A DNA stretch of 19,486 nucleotides from assembly GCA_002404345.1 (NCBI GenBank), contig DHJN01000088.1, forward strand, positions 1-19,486, in the 5' to 3' direction. A program made the position numbers and the translations under genes. This stretch comes from Actinobacteria bacterium UBA4719. Lineage in GTDB: Bacteria; Actinomycetota; Actinomycetes; Actinomycetales; Dermatophilaceae. The notes under the pieces are model-generated. The model worked only from the letters and a program-made list of their open reading frames with translations, was not told where the DNA came from and searched no databases. Of this stretch, positions 7,713 through 15,855 are shown in pieces (positions within the stretch are counted from its first letter, which is position 1; every line of letters starts with the position of its first letter).

Positions 7713-8803
7713 CAGTGTCCTTCGCTGCTGGTCGTGACGATGCTGTGGGGCGTGGCGATGCCGTGGGTCGTGACGATGCTGGCGCGGATCCTGATGTCCG
7801 GGCCGATCGTGGTGACCTCGTGCGGCGTTAGTCGCAGGGCCTGGTCGATGGTCTGTATGCCGAGGTCCCCGACCGCCGACTCGCCGGAGCCGAGCAGCGC
7901 CGGGGCGAGGTAGGCGATGACCTCGTCCACGAGGCCGGCGCTCAGGAACGCCGCGGCCACCGTGGGCCCGCCTTCGAGCCAGACGTGGTGAATCTCTATT
8001 TCCGCCAACGCCTTCAGTGCCTGCGCCGGGTCGTGGGTCGCCAGCTGGAGCGTTGGTGCCGAATCATCCAGCACGCGTGCGGTCTCCGGGATCGGCCGCA
8101 GACCCATGATCACGCGCACCGGCTGACGACCGGTTGTCGTTCCGTCCGACCGGCGCACCGTCAGCGCCGGGTCGTCGGCGATCACGGTCCCGGTGCCGAC
8201 CAGGATCGCATCGCAACTTGCCCGCAGCTGGTGGACGTCGGCCCGAGCCAGAGGTCCGGTGATCCATCGACTGCTGCCGTCAGCTGCTGCCGAGCGGCCA
8301 TCAAGGGTTGCCGCAAACTTCCACGTCACTTTGGGCCGGCCGGCCGCGATGGAGAAGGTCCACGCGTCGTTGAGGGCAGTGGACTCCTGCACCAACACCC
8401 CCGCAGTCGTCCGGATGCCGGCGGCCTCCAGCAGCGCCCTGCCACCTCGTGCTGACGAGGTCGGGTCGGACTGGGCGAAGACGACTCGGGCCACGCCCGC
8501 CTCGATCAGGGCCAGAGCGCAGGGGCCGGTCCGCCCGGTGTGCGCACACGGTTCGAGCGTGACGAATGCTGTGCCTGCACGGGCCGCCGCACCGGCCTGG
8601 CGCAACGCCATGACCTCGGCATGGGGCGTGCCGGCGCCGTCGTGGAAACCTTCGCCGACGACCGTGCCATCGGGATCGAGAATGACGGCGCCCACGCGTG
8701 GGTTGGGGTCGCCAAGAGGTCCGCGCTCAGCAAGCTCGATGGCACGACGCATGAGCGCGACGTCGCGCTCGTCCCACGTCGTGTTGACCTCGCGGTCAGC
8801 CAT
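7712..8803 (-). CDS. ribD: Bifunctional diaminohydroxyphosphoribosylaminopyrimidine deaminase / reductase
   Basis: This is a 363-residue enzyme for the second and third steps of the GTP branch of riboflavin synthesis. The N-terminal deaminase has the zinc motif His61-Ala-Glu63 in TPHAEVMAL and Cys86/Cys95 in EPCAHTGRTGPCA; the NADPH-dependent reductase domain follows from about residue 150 (KVTWKFAATLDGRSA, then RWITGPLARADVHQLRA). A GTG at 8863 would extend the frame by 20 residues, but it has no ribosome binding site, whereas ATG 8803 is preceded by GAGGGG at good spacing and begins MADREVNTTWDE, so 8803 is chosen. It is the first gene behind the FMN riboswitch; about 210 nt of leader separate the aptamer from the start. 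Confidence 0.96.
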   Translation of the reverse strand: MADREVNTTWDERDVALMRRAIELAERGPLGDPNPRVGAVILDPDGTVVGEGFHDGAGTPHAEVMALRQAGAAARAGTAFVTLEPCAHTGRTGPCALALIEAGVARVVFAQSDPTSSARGGRALLEAAGIRTTAGVLVQESTALNDAWTFSIAAGRPKVTWKFAATLDGRSAAADGSSRWITGPLARADVHQLRASCDAILVGTGTVIADDPALTVRRSDGTTTGRQPVRVIMGLRPIPETARVLDDSAPTLQLATHDPAQALKALAEIEIHHVWLEGGPTVAAAFLSAGLVDEVIAYLAPALLGSGESAVGDLGIQTIDQALRLTPHEVTTIGPDIRIRASIVTTHGIATPHSIVTTSSEGH

Positions 8804-9010
8804 GTCCTGCCCCTCGTGCTCGACTCCTGTTCGGGCGAGCTCCGGGGCGCGAACGGTGAACACAGGTCATGGCAGGCCCAGCGAGCCCGACGGGTGCACG
8901 CTGCCGGTTCACAACTGCCGGTCCACGCTGTCGGTCCACAAAGCCACAATGACCTGGGTCACCACGACTGACCCACCGCCGACCGCGAGGTCAGAAAAGC
9001 GGGCGTCGCT
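8804..9010 (-). promoter_or_regulatory. Structured leader between FMN aptamer and ribD
   Basis: About 200 nt of mRNA leader hold no convincing gene but contain two structures. At 8950-8993 the pentamers TGACC/GGTCA occur four times in alternating orientation; the inner pair forms a 7-bp stem (8955-8961 with 8969-8975, 7-nt loop) and an outer pair (8950-8954 with 8989-8993) can close around it. At 8894-8940 lies a short tandem repeat (separate entry). No U-tract follows the hairpin, so a simple intrinsic terminator is not evident. This could be the riboswitch expression platform, but that is inference. Confidence 0.5.
8894..8940 (-). repeat. Short 13-14 nt tandem repeat in the ribD leader
   Basis: On the minus strand, three consecutive units of the form GTGRACCGRCAG plus 1-2 bases are followed by a truncated fourth (GTGCACC). 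The spacing (13, 14, 13) is not a multiple of three throughout, so they do not encode a peptide repeat. They lie about 90 nt before the ribD start. Confidence 0.65.
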
Positions 9011-9140
9011 GTTGCTACCTCTCATCCGGACTTTCACCGTCGGCCCGGGAATTTCACCTGGTTCACCGGCCGCTGGATGCGGTCGGGTCGCGGACTTTAA
9101 CCGCCGGTTCGGAATTACACCGATCACGGAGCACGTAGCG
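9011..9140 (-). ncRNA. FMN riboswitch (RFN element)
   Basis: Read on the minus strand, this shows the conserved RFN landmarks in order: the closing stem GCTAC/GTAGC at the two ends, GGTGTAATTCCGAACCGGCG, GGTTAAAGTCCGCGACCC, a variable arm around 9060-9085, GAACCAGGTGAAATTCCCGG, and GCCGACGGTGAAAGTCCGGA followed by ATGAGAGGTAGC. These are the FMN-binding core segments of the family. It lies between rpe and ribD, its usual place in Actinobacteria, and should lower expression of ribD-ribE-ribBA-ribH, and perhaps fbiC, when FMN is plentiful. Aptamer identity is seen directly; the mechanism (transcription or translation) is not. Confidence 0.96.
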
Positions 9141-9142
9141 TC

Positions 9143-9148
9143 AGTATG
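9143..9148 (-). promoter_or_regulatory. Possible -10 box of the riboflavin operon
   Basis: CATACT on the minus strand lies just upstream of the first stem of the riboswitch, about where a -10 element would be expected. No good -35 is visible at 16-18 bp. The predicted start would fall within or at the first stem, which is tight. Low confidence. Confidence 0.25.
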
Positions 9149-9196
9149 CCACCGCCCACGTCAGCCCACCGCATACGGCCGTGGCGAGACAAGCCT

Positions 9197-9880
9197 TCAG
9201 GCGTGATGGGGACCCCTCCCGCTTGCGGGGGAATGCCGCGCGGCCAGCTCGCGCAGCTGGTCCACCGCCGCCGCGGCAACCTCCGCGCCGAAGACGGCCG
9301 ACCCGGCAACGAAGACGTCGGCCCCGGCTTCGGCGCACGCCTCGATGGTCGTGGCCGAGACTCCCCCGTCGACCTGCACCCAGATCTCGCCGCCGCACCT
9401 GGTCACGGCCTCACGGACCTCCCGCACCTTGGACATCTGGTCGGCCATGAACGACTGCCCGCCAAATCCGGGCTCGACGGTCATGACCAGGACCATGTCC
9501 AGCTCGGGCAACAGGTCGGCATAGGGCGCGAACGCGGTGCCCGGCTTGAGTGCCATGCCGGCGCGGGCGCCGAGGGCCCGCAGGTTGCGAGCCAGCGACT
9601 GTGGGTCGCGGGCCGCCTCGATGTGGAAGGTGACGCTCGAAGCACCAGCCTCGGCGTACATCGGCGCCCACCGGTCGGGATCGTCGATCATCAGGTGAGC
9701 GTCCAGCGGGATGGGGCTGACCCGGGCCAGCGCCTCGACGATCGGCAGGCCGAGCGTCAGGTTGGGCACGAAGTGGGCATCCATCACGTCGACGTGGGCC
9801 CAGTCGGCGTTGGCGATCCGCTGGAGCTCGCTCTCGAGGTTGGCGAAGTCGCAGGCCAGGATGCTGGGTGAGATCTGCAC
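9197..9880 (-). CDS. rpe: Ribulose-phosphate 3-epimerase
   Basis: This is a protein of about 227 residues with a TIM-barrel fold that interconverts ribulose 5-phosphate and xylulose 5-phosphate in the pentose phosphate pathway. Markers are [16 protein letters not shown] at the N-terminus, [16 protein letters not shown] and DAHLMI with metal/active-site residues, [13 protein letters not shown] and VQVDGGV. The frame opens at a TTG (9886), but TAGGG lies 7 nt before the GTG at 9880 and only about 1 nt from the TTG, so GTG 9880 is preferred. The ribosome binding site sits in the short gap after the upstream yczE-like gene, so the two could be co-transcribed. It directly precedes the FMN riboswitch; its substrate ribulose 5-phosphate is also the substrate of RibBA. 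Confidence 0.96.
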   Translation of the reverse strand: MQISPSILACDFANLESELQRIANADWAHVDVMDAHFVPNLTLGLPIVEALARVSPIPLDAHLMIDDPDRWAPMYAEAGASSVTFHIEAARDPQSLARNLRALGARAGMALKPGTAFAPYADLLPELDMVLVMTVEPGFGGQSFMADQMSKVREVREAVTRCGGEIWVQVDGGVSATTIEACAEAGADVFVAGSAVFGAEVAAAAVDQLRELAARHSPASGRGPHHA

Positions 9881-9895
9881 GACCAAACCCTAGTG

Positions 9896-10627
9896 TCACC
9901 GTGTTGCAGATAACCGCTCCGGGAGCGCTGCAGTGACATGTAGCTCTCGCGTGTTCACCGGTTCGAGCCGGATAGTCAACCTGGGCAGCAGGACGTGAGC
10001 TGTGGGCCCGATCGCCAGCGCATAAGCCACCGTCCCGACGCCGACCACACCGCCCATCAGCCAACCCACTCCGAGCACCGTCAGCTCTAGCGTGGTGCGA
10101 ACCAACCCGACGCTCAGCCCGGTACGTCGCACCAGACCGGTCATCAGGCCGTCACGCGGGCCCGGCCCGAGCTGGCTGCCGATGTACATCGCCCCGGCGA
10201 GACCGTTGAGCGCGATACCCGAGGCCAGCAACAACCCCCGCTGCCACAGGGCGGTCGGTGTGGTGAGTATCAAGAGGGCGGCGTCGGTGGCGAGGCCGAT
10301 GACGAAGACGTTCGCTACCGTCCCGAGTCCCGGGATCTGGCGGAGCGGTATCCACAGCAACAGCACGCTCGCGCCGACGATGATGGTCACCGTCCCGAAA
10401 CTCAGTGGCAGGTACGTAGCCACGCCGTAGTGGAAGACATCCCATGGGTCGAGCCCGAGCTGCGCCCGGATCATCATGGCCATCGACACGCCATAGAGCA
10501 CCAGACCGGCAAGCAGCTGGATGAGCCGACGCGGAAGCCGCCCGGCGGCGAGCTGTTGGCGGGGGGACATCGGTAGCAGTGGCGCGGAAAGCATGGGGCC
10601 CATCATGGCAGGAAGTGGACTGTTCAT
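9896..10627 (-). CDS. YczE/YitT-like integral membrane protein
   Basis: This is a membrane protein of about 243 residues with some five to six hydrophobic segments, starting with LIQLLAGLVLYGVSMAMMIR. It has the two signature loops of the YczE family: AQLGLDPWDVFHYG after the first segment and QLGPGPRDGLMTGLVRRTG in the second half, suggesting an internal repeat. The family is of unproven function; transport has been suggested. A MocR-type regulator is encoded divergently with only about 30 bp between, the same arrangement as the yczR/yczE pairs known in Bacillus-type bacteria. The start is uncertain: ATG 10627 is used, but ATGs at 10606, 10603, 10594 and 10570 all precede the first membrane segment, and none has a clear ribosome binding site. 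rpe follows after about 15 bp. Confidence 0.8.
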   Translation of the reverse strand: MNSPLPAMMGPMLSAPLLPMSPRQQLAAGRLPRRLIQLLAGLVLYGVSMAMMIRAQLGLDPWDVFHYGVATYLPLSFGTVTIIVGASVLLLWIPLRQIPGLGTVANVFVIGLATDAALLILTTPTALWQRGLLLASGIALNGLAGAMYIGSQLGPGPRDGLMTGLVRRTGLSVGLVRTTLELTVLGVGWLMGGVVGVGTVAYALAIGPTAHVLLPRLTIRLEPVNTRELHVTAALPERLSATR

Positions 10628-10649
10628 AAATATCCAATTCTGCAACAGT
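10619..10649. promoter_or_regulatory. Candidate MocR operator/promoter between the divergent pair
   Basis: ACTGTT (10619-10624) and AACAGT (10644-10649) form a perfect inverted repeat with a 19-bp, AT-rich centre that holds CATAAATATCCAATTC. It spans the start region of both divergent genes and must include their promoters. Spaced repeats of this kind are typical targets of MocR regulators, which bind with two HTH domains. The binding role is inferred. Confidence 0.5.
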
Positions 10650-10656
10650 GGCCTGC

Positions 10657-12096
10657 ATGGCCGCTAGTAGCATCTCCGCGTCACGACTCTGCGACCTGCT
10701 CGGGACAGCCGCCACCGGCTCCCCGGCATACCTCGCGATCGCCGATGCCGTCAGGCTCCTGATCGTCGACGGCCGCATCCCATTCGGCACCAGATTGCCC
10801 AGCGAACGCGACCTCACGCAGGCATTGGGGTTGAGCCGCACGACGGTCACCCGCGCGTATGCCGAGCTGCGAGACCGCGGATCCCTCACCTCACGTCGTG
10901 GATCGGGCAGTGTCGCCGCAATGCCCGGCGACACATCCCATCGCCTCGCCGGTCCCCTTACGCCGGGCGAGTCCGGGGAGGGCAAGCTGGACCTCACCGT
11001 GGCTGCACTGCCCGCTCCTCCGGGCACCGCATCCGCCTTCGCATCAGCGATGGAGGAGCTTCCCGGCTATCTCACCGGCTCTGGGTACCACCCTCTGGGC
11101 CTGGAGGATCTCCGCAAGGGAATTGCGTTGCGCTTCAACGAGCGTGGCGTTCCCACCGAGCCGGACCAGATCATCGTCACGTCCGGGGCACTGTCGTCCA
11201 TGGCGCTCGTGGCGGCGACGTTCCTGAGGCCGGGCGACCGGGTTGTGATGGACAGCCCGACCTACCCCAACACGGTGGCCGCCCTCCGACGCGCAGGCGC
11301 ACGGGTCGTGGGCGTCGGTGTGGAACCGACCGGTTGGGACATCGAGGCCCTCGAGTCCACCGTGCGTCAGGTCAGACCAGCTGTGTCGGTGCTGATTCCC
11401 GACTTCCACAACCCCATCGGGAGCCTGATGCCGGACGACGAGCGAGCGCGCGTGGCCCGCTCTTGGTCACGCTCGCGGACCATTGGTGTCATCGACGAGA
11501 CGCTGGTCGACTTTCCTGCGGACCGGGACACAACTCCGCCTCTGCCGATGGCGGCCCATGACACCCGGATCATCACCGTCGGCAGCGCAAGCAAGTCGTT
11601 CTGGGGCGGCTTGCGCATCGGCTGGATCCGAGCCGAGGCAGATCAGGTGGCCCGACTGTCCGAGTCCCGACTCGCCCTCGACCTGGGTGCGCCGGTGCTC
11701 GAGCAGCTTGTCCTGCTGCAGCTCATGGGTGACCGCGAGCGCATCGTCGAGCACCAGCGGGAGCGAATCCAAGAGTCAAGGACGACTTTGTTCGATGCAC
11801 TGCAGAGGGCGCTTCCGGACTGGGTGCCCTACCGACCCGCGGGAGGTCTGTCCCTGTGGTGCGAGCTGCCGCTCGCGCTCGCCACCGCGCTCGTTGCTGC
11901 GGCCGAGAAACAGGACCTGCTCCTGGGCGCCGGCCCACGTTTTGCCATCGACGGAGGCCTTGAACGTTTCCTGCGCCTGACCTGCACTCAGCGCCCTGAC
12001 ACCATGCTGGACGCGGTCGGGCGCATGGCTATCGCGTGGGAGGACGCACAGGTCAACCGGACCGCGCGTTCGCACCGGAGTCACCTCGTGGCTTGA
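10657..12096 (+). CDS. MocR-type regulator (GntR wHTH fused to class I aminotransferase domain)
   Basis: This protein of about 479 residues has an N-terminal GntR winged HTH (about residues 20-90; RLPSERDLTQALGLSRTTVT) and a fold-type I aminotransferase-like domain. PLP-site residues are visible: the Asn of DFHNPIGS, an acidic DETLVD strand and the lysine of SASKSFWGGLRIGW (about residue 313). MocR proteins sense PLP or an amino compound and control a neighbouring gene. Its divergent neighbour encodes a YczE-like membrane protein, so it is best read as a YczR-like regulator of that gene, not as PdxR (no pdxS/pdxT here). A GTG at 10648 is an alternative start inside the inverted repeat; neither start has a clear Shine-Dalgarno. 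It is the only plus-strand gene in the cluster to the right of the element and ends 6 bp from the rsmB stop. Confidence 0.92.
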   Translation: MAASSISASRLCDLLGTAATGSPAYLAIADAVRLLIVDGRIPFGTRLPSERDLTQALGLSRTTVTRAYAELRDRGSLTSRRGSGSVAAMPGDTSHRLAGPLTPGESGEGKLDLTVAALPAPPGTASAFASAMEELPGYLTGSGYHPLGLEDLRKGIALRFNERGVPTEPDQIIVTSGALSSMALVAATFLRPGDRVVMDSPTYPNTVAALRRAGARVVGVGVEPTGWDIEALESTVRQVRPAVSVLIPDFHNPIGSLMPDDERARVARSWSRSRTIGVIDETLVDFPADRDTTPPLPMAAHDTRIITVGSASKSFWGGLRIGWIRAEADQVARLSESRLALDLGAPVLEQLVLLQLMGDRERIVEHQRERIQESRTTLFDALQRALPDWVPYRPAGGLSLWCELPLALATALVAAAEKQDLLLGAGPRFAIDGGLERFLRLTCTQRPDTMLDAVGRMAIAWEDAQVNRTARSHRSHLVA

Positions 12097-12105
12097 CCGC
12101 GGTCA
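12094..12105. other. Perfect 12-bp palindrome spanning two convergent stop codons
   Basis: TGACCGCGGTCA contains the TGA stop of the MocR gene at one end and, on the other strand, the TGA stop of rsmB at the other. The convergent genes are thus separated by 6 bp. No longer stem is seen, so a termination role is unclear. Confidence 0.8.
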
Positions 12106-13632
12106 CATCTTCCGCAGCAGGGAGAAGAACATCGCGTCGGTGCCGTGCACGTGCGGCCAGAGCTGGACGAAGGGCCCCTCCCCGAGGTGCTCGACGGGGT
12201 TGCCGTCGGTATCCCGGAACAGGTCCCGGGCATCCACGATCTCGACATCCTGACGCCTCTTGACGACGTCGGAGACGATGAACCTGGTCTCGGCCAAGTG
12301 CGGGCTGCACGTCGCATAACCGATGATCCCGCCGGGCCTGGTGGCCTCGATCGCGGAGACCAGCAGGGCCCGCTGCAAGCTGCCGAGCTCGGCAAGATCC
12401 GCCGTGGTTCGGCGCCACCGGGCCTCGGGCCGCCGACGGAGTGCACCTAGACCGGTGCACGGCGCGTCCACCAGCACCCGGTCGTAGGTCTCCGGTTCAT
12501 CCTCACCGATCTCGCGGCCGTCACCCGTGCCGATCATGACCTCGATGCCGGAGTCGATGGCCGCGTCCAGGGTCTGGCGCACCAGGTCGGTCCGGTGCTC
12601 GCTGATCTCGTTGGCGAACAGAGTCGCGCCCCGCTGCGCACCCAGGGTCGCCATGAGTGCCGCTTTGCCGCCCGGTCCCGCGCACAGGTCCAGCCACTTC
12701 TCGTGCTCTTCGCCGGTGCTCACCTTGGCGGCTGCCATGGCGAGAGCGACAAGCTGCGAACCCTCGTCCTGGACCGCGGCGCGTCCGGAGCGGACCGCCG
12801 AGATCGAGCCGGGGTCACCAGAGTCGAGGACTGCGCCCACTCGCGACAACAGAGAGGGCGCCGCTCCGGCCCGGGTCAGCTCCTCGACCTCGCACAGGCC
12901 CGGACGCGCCACCAGGGAGACCTTGGCCGCCTCGTTGTTGCTGACGAGCAGAGCATCGAGGTCGGCGTCCACGGTCTCGGCGGTCGAAGCGCCGTGTCCG
13001 ATCAACGCTGCCCGCAAGGCCCGGACGATCCACTCGGGGTGGCTGTGCAGGGTCGCCAGGGCGGCTATCGGATCGTCGGTGGGGACGACCTGCGCGATCC
13101 AGGTATCGAGGTCCTTCTCGCTGATTCGGCGCATCACCGCGTTCACGAACCCGCCGGCGCTGGCTCCGTTGACCAGTCGGGCCAACCCGACGGTCTGGTC
13201 GACCGCGGCGTGGGCAGCGACCCGCATGCCGAGCACCTGGTGGGCGCCGAGCCGCAGCGTGTCCAGCACGTTGTCGTCGATGCGCCCTACCTCCCGGCCG
13301 GCCGCCGCCGCGATGATCGGGTCATAGAGGCCTCGCAGTCGGGTCGCCCCGTAGGTGAGCTCCGTGGCAAAGGCGGCGTCGCGGCCCCGAATGCCCTTGT
13401 CCCGCAGCTCCTTTGGCAGCTCGAGGTTGGCGTAGGCGCCATCGGCCACGGCCCGCAGGACCGTGTATGCCGCAAGCCGGGCCGGGTCTGTCGAGCGTGA
13501 CCTCTCCGCCGGCCGGGTTACCGAACGCTCAAGGTTGCCATGCTTCCGCTCGGGTCGCTGCCGACCGGCGGCATCGCGCCGCGGCTCTGCTGACCTATCC
13601 GGACGGTCTGCCCCGGGACTCTCGTCACTCAT
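12103..13632 (-). CDS. rsmB: 16S rRNA (cytosine-5-)-methyltransferase RsmB
   Basis: This is a 509-residue SAM-dependent enzyme of the NOL1/NOP2/sun family that makes m5C967 in 16S rRNA (E. coli numbering). After a basic, low-complexity N-terminal tail of about 45 residues comes a NusB-like RNA-binding domain (about 50-190), then the Rossmann methyltransferase domain: [15 protein letters not shown] (SAM loop, about 313-327), [11 protein letters not shown] with Cys392 and GYATCSPH with the catalytic-pair Cys442. Both cysteines are present, so it should be active. The start ATG overlaps the fmt stop by 4 nt (ATGA). The order fmt-rsmB is widely conserved. Somewhat longer than E. coli RsmB because of the tail, which is usual in Actinobacteria. 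Confidence 0.96.
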   Translation of the reverse strand: MSDESPGADRPDRSAEPRRDAAGRQRPERKHGNLERSVTRPAERSRSTDPARLAAYTVLRAVADGAYANLELPKELRDKGIRGRDAAFATELTYGATRLRGLYDPIIAAAAGREVGRIDDNVLDTLRLGAHQVLGMRVAAHAAVDQTVGLARLVNGASAGGFVNAVMRRISEKDLDTWIAQVVPTDDPIAALATLHSHPEWIVRALRAALIGHGASTAETVDADLDALLVSNNEAAKVSLVARPGLCEVEELTRAGAAPSLLSRVGAVLDSGDPGSISAVRSGRAAVQDEGSQLVALAMAAAKVSTGEEHEKWLDLCAGPGGKAALMATLGAQRGATLFANEISEHRTDLVRQTLDAAIDSGIEVMIGTGDGREIGEDEPETYDRVLVDAPCTGLGALRRRPEARWRRTTADLAELGSLQRALLVSAIEATRPGGIIGYATCSPHLAETRFIVSDVVKRRQDVEIVDARDLFRDTDGNPVEHLGEGPFVQLWPHVHGTDAMFFSLLRKM

Positions 13633-14594
13633 CGCCCGAGCACCTCTCCTGGCTCGATGCGGACACCTCGCGCCCAGTCTGCGGCGGCCATGGGCTTCTT
13701 CCCCTGTGGCTGAACTTCGCCGAGCTGAACCGCGCCGGAAGCGGTGCCGACGTGGACCGAGCGCTTGGTCGCGACGACCTCGCCGGGCGCGATCACCCCG
13801 CCGTTCTCGATCACCCCGCCGTTCTCGATATCAGCAGCATCCGGGACAAGCGTGACGGGGTGGATCTTGAGCCGCTCGCCACGGAACATCGTCCAGGCGC
13901 CGGGTGCGGGAGTGCAGCCGCGTATGTGCCGCTCAACCGCCAATGCCGGCGTGCCCCAACAGATTCGACCGTCCTCGACGGTGAGCTTCGGCGCCAGCGA
14001 CACACCCTCGGCGGACTGTGCGACGGCGTGGAGCTCGCCGGCCTCGAGTGCGTCAAGTGTGGCCACGAGCAATCCTGCCCCATCTTCGGCCAGCCGCGCG
14101 AGGAGGTCTCCGGCGGTGTCGTCGGGCCTGATGGCCTCGGTCATCAGACCGAAGGTCGGGCCCGTGTCGAGCCCCCGCTCGACCAGGAACGTGGTGGCGC
14201 CCGTGACCTCGTCGCCCGCCATGATCGCGTGCTGGACAGGCGCCGCGCCGCGCCAGGCTGGCAAGAGGGAGAAGTGCAGGTTGATCCAGCCATGTGTGGG
14301 AATCGTCAACGCGGACAAGGGGATCAGCCCGCCATAGGCCACGATCGGGCAGACGTCGGGAGCCAGCTCGCGCAGCCGATCCAGGAACTGCGGATCACCG
14401 GCACGAGTCGGCGTGAGGACCTCGAGCCCCAATTCCAGCGCCCGTTCCTTGACCGGCGAGGCCACCAGGGACCGACCCCGGCCGGCCGGGGCGTCAGGCC
14501 GGGTCAGGACGGCGACCACGTCGTGTGATGAGCTCGACAACGCATCAAGAGTGGGGACTGCGACGTCCGGAGTGCCGGCAAAGACCAGCCGCAC
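13629..14594 (-). CDS. fmt: Methionyl-tRNA formyltransferase
   Basis: This is a 321-residue enzyme that formylates initiator Met-tRNA using 10-formyltetrahydrofolate. The N-terminal catalytic domain starts [19 protein letters not shown] and contains the triad Asn105 and His107 ([18 protein letters not shown]) and Asp143 (LDTGPTFG); the C-terminal OB-like tRNA-binding domain follows from about residue 205. It lies 4 bp behind def and overlaps rsmB by 4 nt, making a coupled fMet cycle/ribosome modification unit. In the C-terminal domain, an exact 18-bp duplication (13791-13826) creates a repeated ENGGVI hexapeptide, probably in a surface loop. Confidence 0.97.
   Translation of the reverse strand: MRLVFAGTPDVAVPTLDALSSSSHDVVAVLTRPDAPAGRGRSLVASPVKERALELGLEVLTPTRAGDPQFLDRLRELAPDVCPIVAYGGLIPLSALTIPTHGWINLHFSLLPAWRGAAPVQHAIMAGDEVTGATTFLVERGLDTGPTFGLMTEAIRPDDTAGDLLARLAEDGAGLLVATLDALEAGELHAVAQSAEGVSLAPKLTVEDGRICWGTPALAVERHIRGCTPAPGAWTMFRGERLKIHPVTLVPDAADIENGGVIENGGVIAPGEVVATKRSVHVGTASGAVQLGEVQPQGKKPMAAADWARGVRIEPGEVLGR
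13791..13826. repeat. Exact 18-bp tandem duplication inside fmt
   Basis: Two identical 18-bp units (13791-13808 and 13809-13826) lie head to tail and keep the reading frame, giving [12 protein letters not shown] in the C-terminal domain of Fmt. The lack of divergence suggests a recent slippage event. Confidence 0.9.
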
Positions 14595-14598
14595 CAGC

Positions 14599-15144
14599 TC
14601 AGCGACCCGTGCCGAAAGCCGCGTGGGGGCTCACCTTGATGGTGGGCGGCTCCTGGCCGGCCCACTCGGCGTCGCGGATCGCCTTCATGGCCAGCTTGCG
14701 CTGTGCCTTGTCCATGCGGTCGATGAACAGGATGCCGTCGAGGTGGTCGGTCTCGTGCTGGATGCATCGAGCCATCAGCTCCGACCCCTCAAGCATGACC
14801 GGCTCGCCATACTGGTTGAAGCCCTTGGCCACCAGGCGCAGCGCACGCGGGGTGTCAAAGAAGATGCCGGGGAAGGACAGGCAGCCCTCCTCACCATCCT
14901 GCATCTCCGAGGACAGGTCGAGGCTGGGATTGATCAGATGACCCGGCTCGTCGTCGACGTGATAGGTGAAGACCCGCAGGCCCACGCCGATCTGGGGGGC
15001 CGCGAGGCCAGCGCCCGGCGCGTTCAGCATCGTGTCGGTCAGGTCCTTGACGAGCTGGCGCAGCTCCCTGTCGAAGTCGACGACCTCGATGGCGGGCGTG
15101 CGCAGCACGGGGTCACCGAAGATCCGAATGGCCATGATCGACAC
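14599..15144 (-). CDS. def: Peptide deformylase
   Basis: This is a 181-residue metalloenzyme that removes the N-formyl group from nascent proteins. All three motifs are intact: [10 protein letters not shown] (about residues 44-53), EGCLSFPG with the metal ligand Cys88, and QHETDHLDG with ligands His130 and His134 and the catalytic Glu131. The GTG at 15144 is chosen because AAGGAA lies about 8-9 nt upstream; the alternative ATG at 15135 would be too far from it. It lies 4 bp before fmt, whose product adds the group that Def removes, and 42 bp behind the HAD gene. Confidence 0.97.
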   Translation of the reverse strand: MSIMAIRIFGDPVLRTPAIEVVDFDRELRQLVKDLTDTMLNAPGAGLAAPQIGVGLRVFTYHVDDEPGHLINPSLDLSSEMQDGEEGCLSFPGIFFDTPRALRLVAKGFNQYGEPVMLEGSELMARCIQHETDHLDGILFIDRMDKAQRKLAMKAIRDAEWAGQEPPTIKVSPHAAFGTGR

Positions 15145-15186
15145 GAGCGTGGTTCCTTGCCGTCGGGTGCGCTGGGCGGGACCAGT

Positions 15187-15855
15187 CTATGCGGGCGACA
15201 GCTGCACGCCATGCACCACCAGATCCTCGCGAAGGTGGCCCGTGTCGGTGAACAGGATGGCGTTCAGGCCGGCCTCACCGGCGGCCTTGATATTGGCCGG
15301 GCTGTCGTCGACGAAGATGCACGCATCCAGGCGGTGACCGATCCGTTCCTGGAGGATCTCGAAGATCTCGGGGTCGGGCTTGGCGACGCCCTCGTGTCCC
15401 GAGACGATGATGTCCTCGAACAGGTCCAGGAAGTCGAAGCGGTCCAGAGCCACCGGGAACAGCTCCGTTGACCAGTTGGTCAACCCATAGAGCGGGATGC
15501 CGGCCGCGTGCAGCTCACGCAGGATCTGGACCGAGTCCTCGATGGCGCCGACGAGCGACTCGCCGAAGTTGGCGCGGTATGCACGGATGGCCGGCGCCCA
15601 GTGCGGGTGCGCCGCCACGGCCGCATCCTCGCCCCCGTCCCACGAGCGCCCGGCATCCTGCTGGTGGTTCCAGGCCATGAAGTCGAACTCTTCGTCGGCC
15701 AGGAAGCGCGTTGCCTGCTCCTGCCCGACCGCCCTGGCGATGGCCGGATGCGGGTCCCAGGTGATCAGGACATTGCCAAGATCGAAGATGACGGCCTCGA
15801 CCGGCGCCGGCGCGAGCTCTGGACCGCGCAGTCGGTCGTCGGAAACGGCAGTCAT
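15187..15855 (-). CDS. HAD-superfamily hydrolase (subfamily IA, YihX-like)
   Basis: This is a 222-residue HAD hydrolase. Motif I is VIFDLGNVLI with nucleophile Asp25, motif II LTNWS, motif III the lysine of AKPDPEIF, and motif IV FVDDSPAN. The second Asp of the usual DxD is Gly, as in the DLGNV group that includes the sugar phosphatase YihX and some haloacid-dehalogenase-like proteins, so the substrate cannot be named; a small phosphorylated sugar is plausible. The frame is open up to 16044, but that would run into priA; ATG 15855 has AAGG at 8 nt and begins just before the conserved core. It lies between priA and def. No signal peptide. Confidence 0.88.
   Translation of the reverse strand: MTAVSDDRLRGPELAPAPVEAVIFDLGNVLITWDPHPAIARAVGQEQATRFLADEEFDFMAWNHQQDAGRSWDGGEDAAVAAHPHWAPAIRAYRANFGESLVGAIEDSVQILRELHAAGIPLYGLTNWSTELFPVALDRFDFLDLFEDIIVSGHEGVAKPDPEIFEILQERIGHRLDACIFVDDSPANIKAAGEAGLNAILFTDTGHLREDLVVHGVQLSPA

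Noticed and set aside
9881..9886. TTG start for rpe
   Set aside because: Too close to the TAGGG ribosome binding site; the GTG at 9880 has proper spacing.
10648..12096. PdxR identity for the MocR-type regulator
   Set aside because: No pdxS/pdxT genes are near; the divergent neighbour is a YczE-like membrane protein, which fits the YczR group better.
13413..14528. Plus-strand open frame of 371 codons antisense to fmt/rsmB
   Set aside because: Shadow of the fmt and rsmB coding strands; no recognisable protein features.
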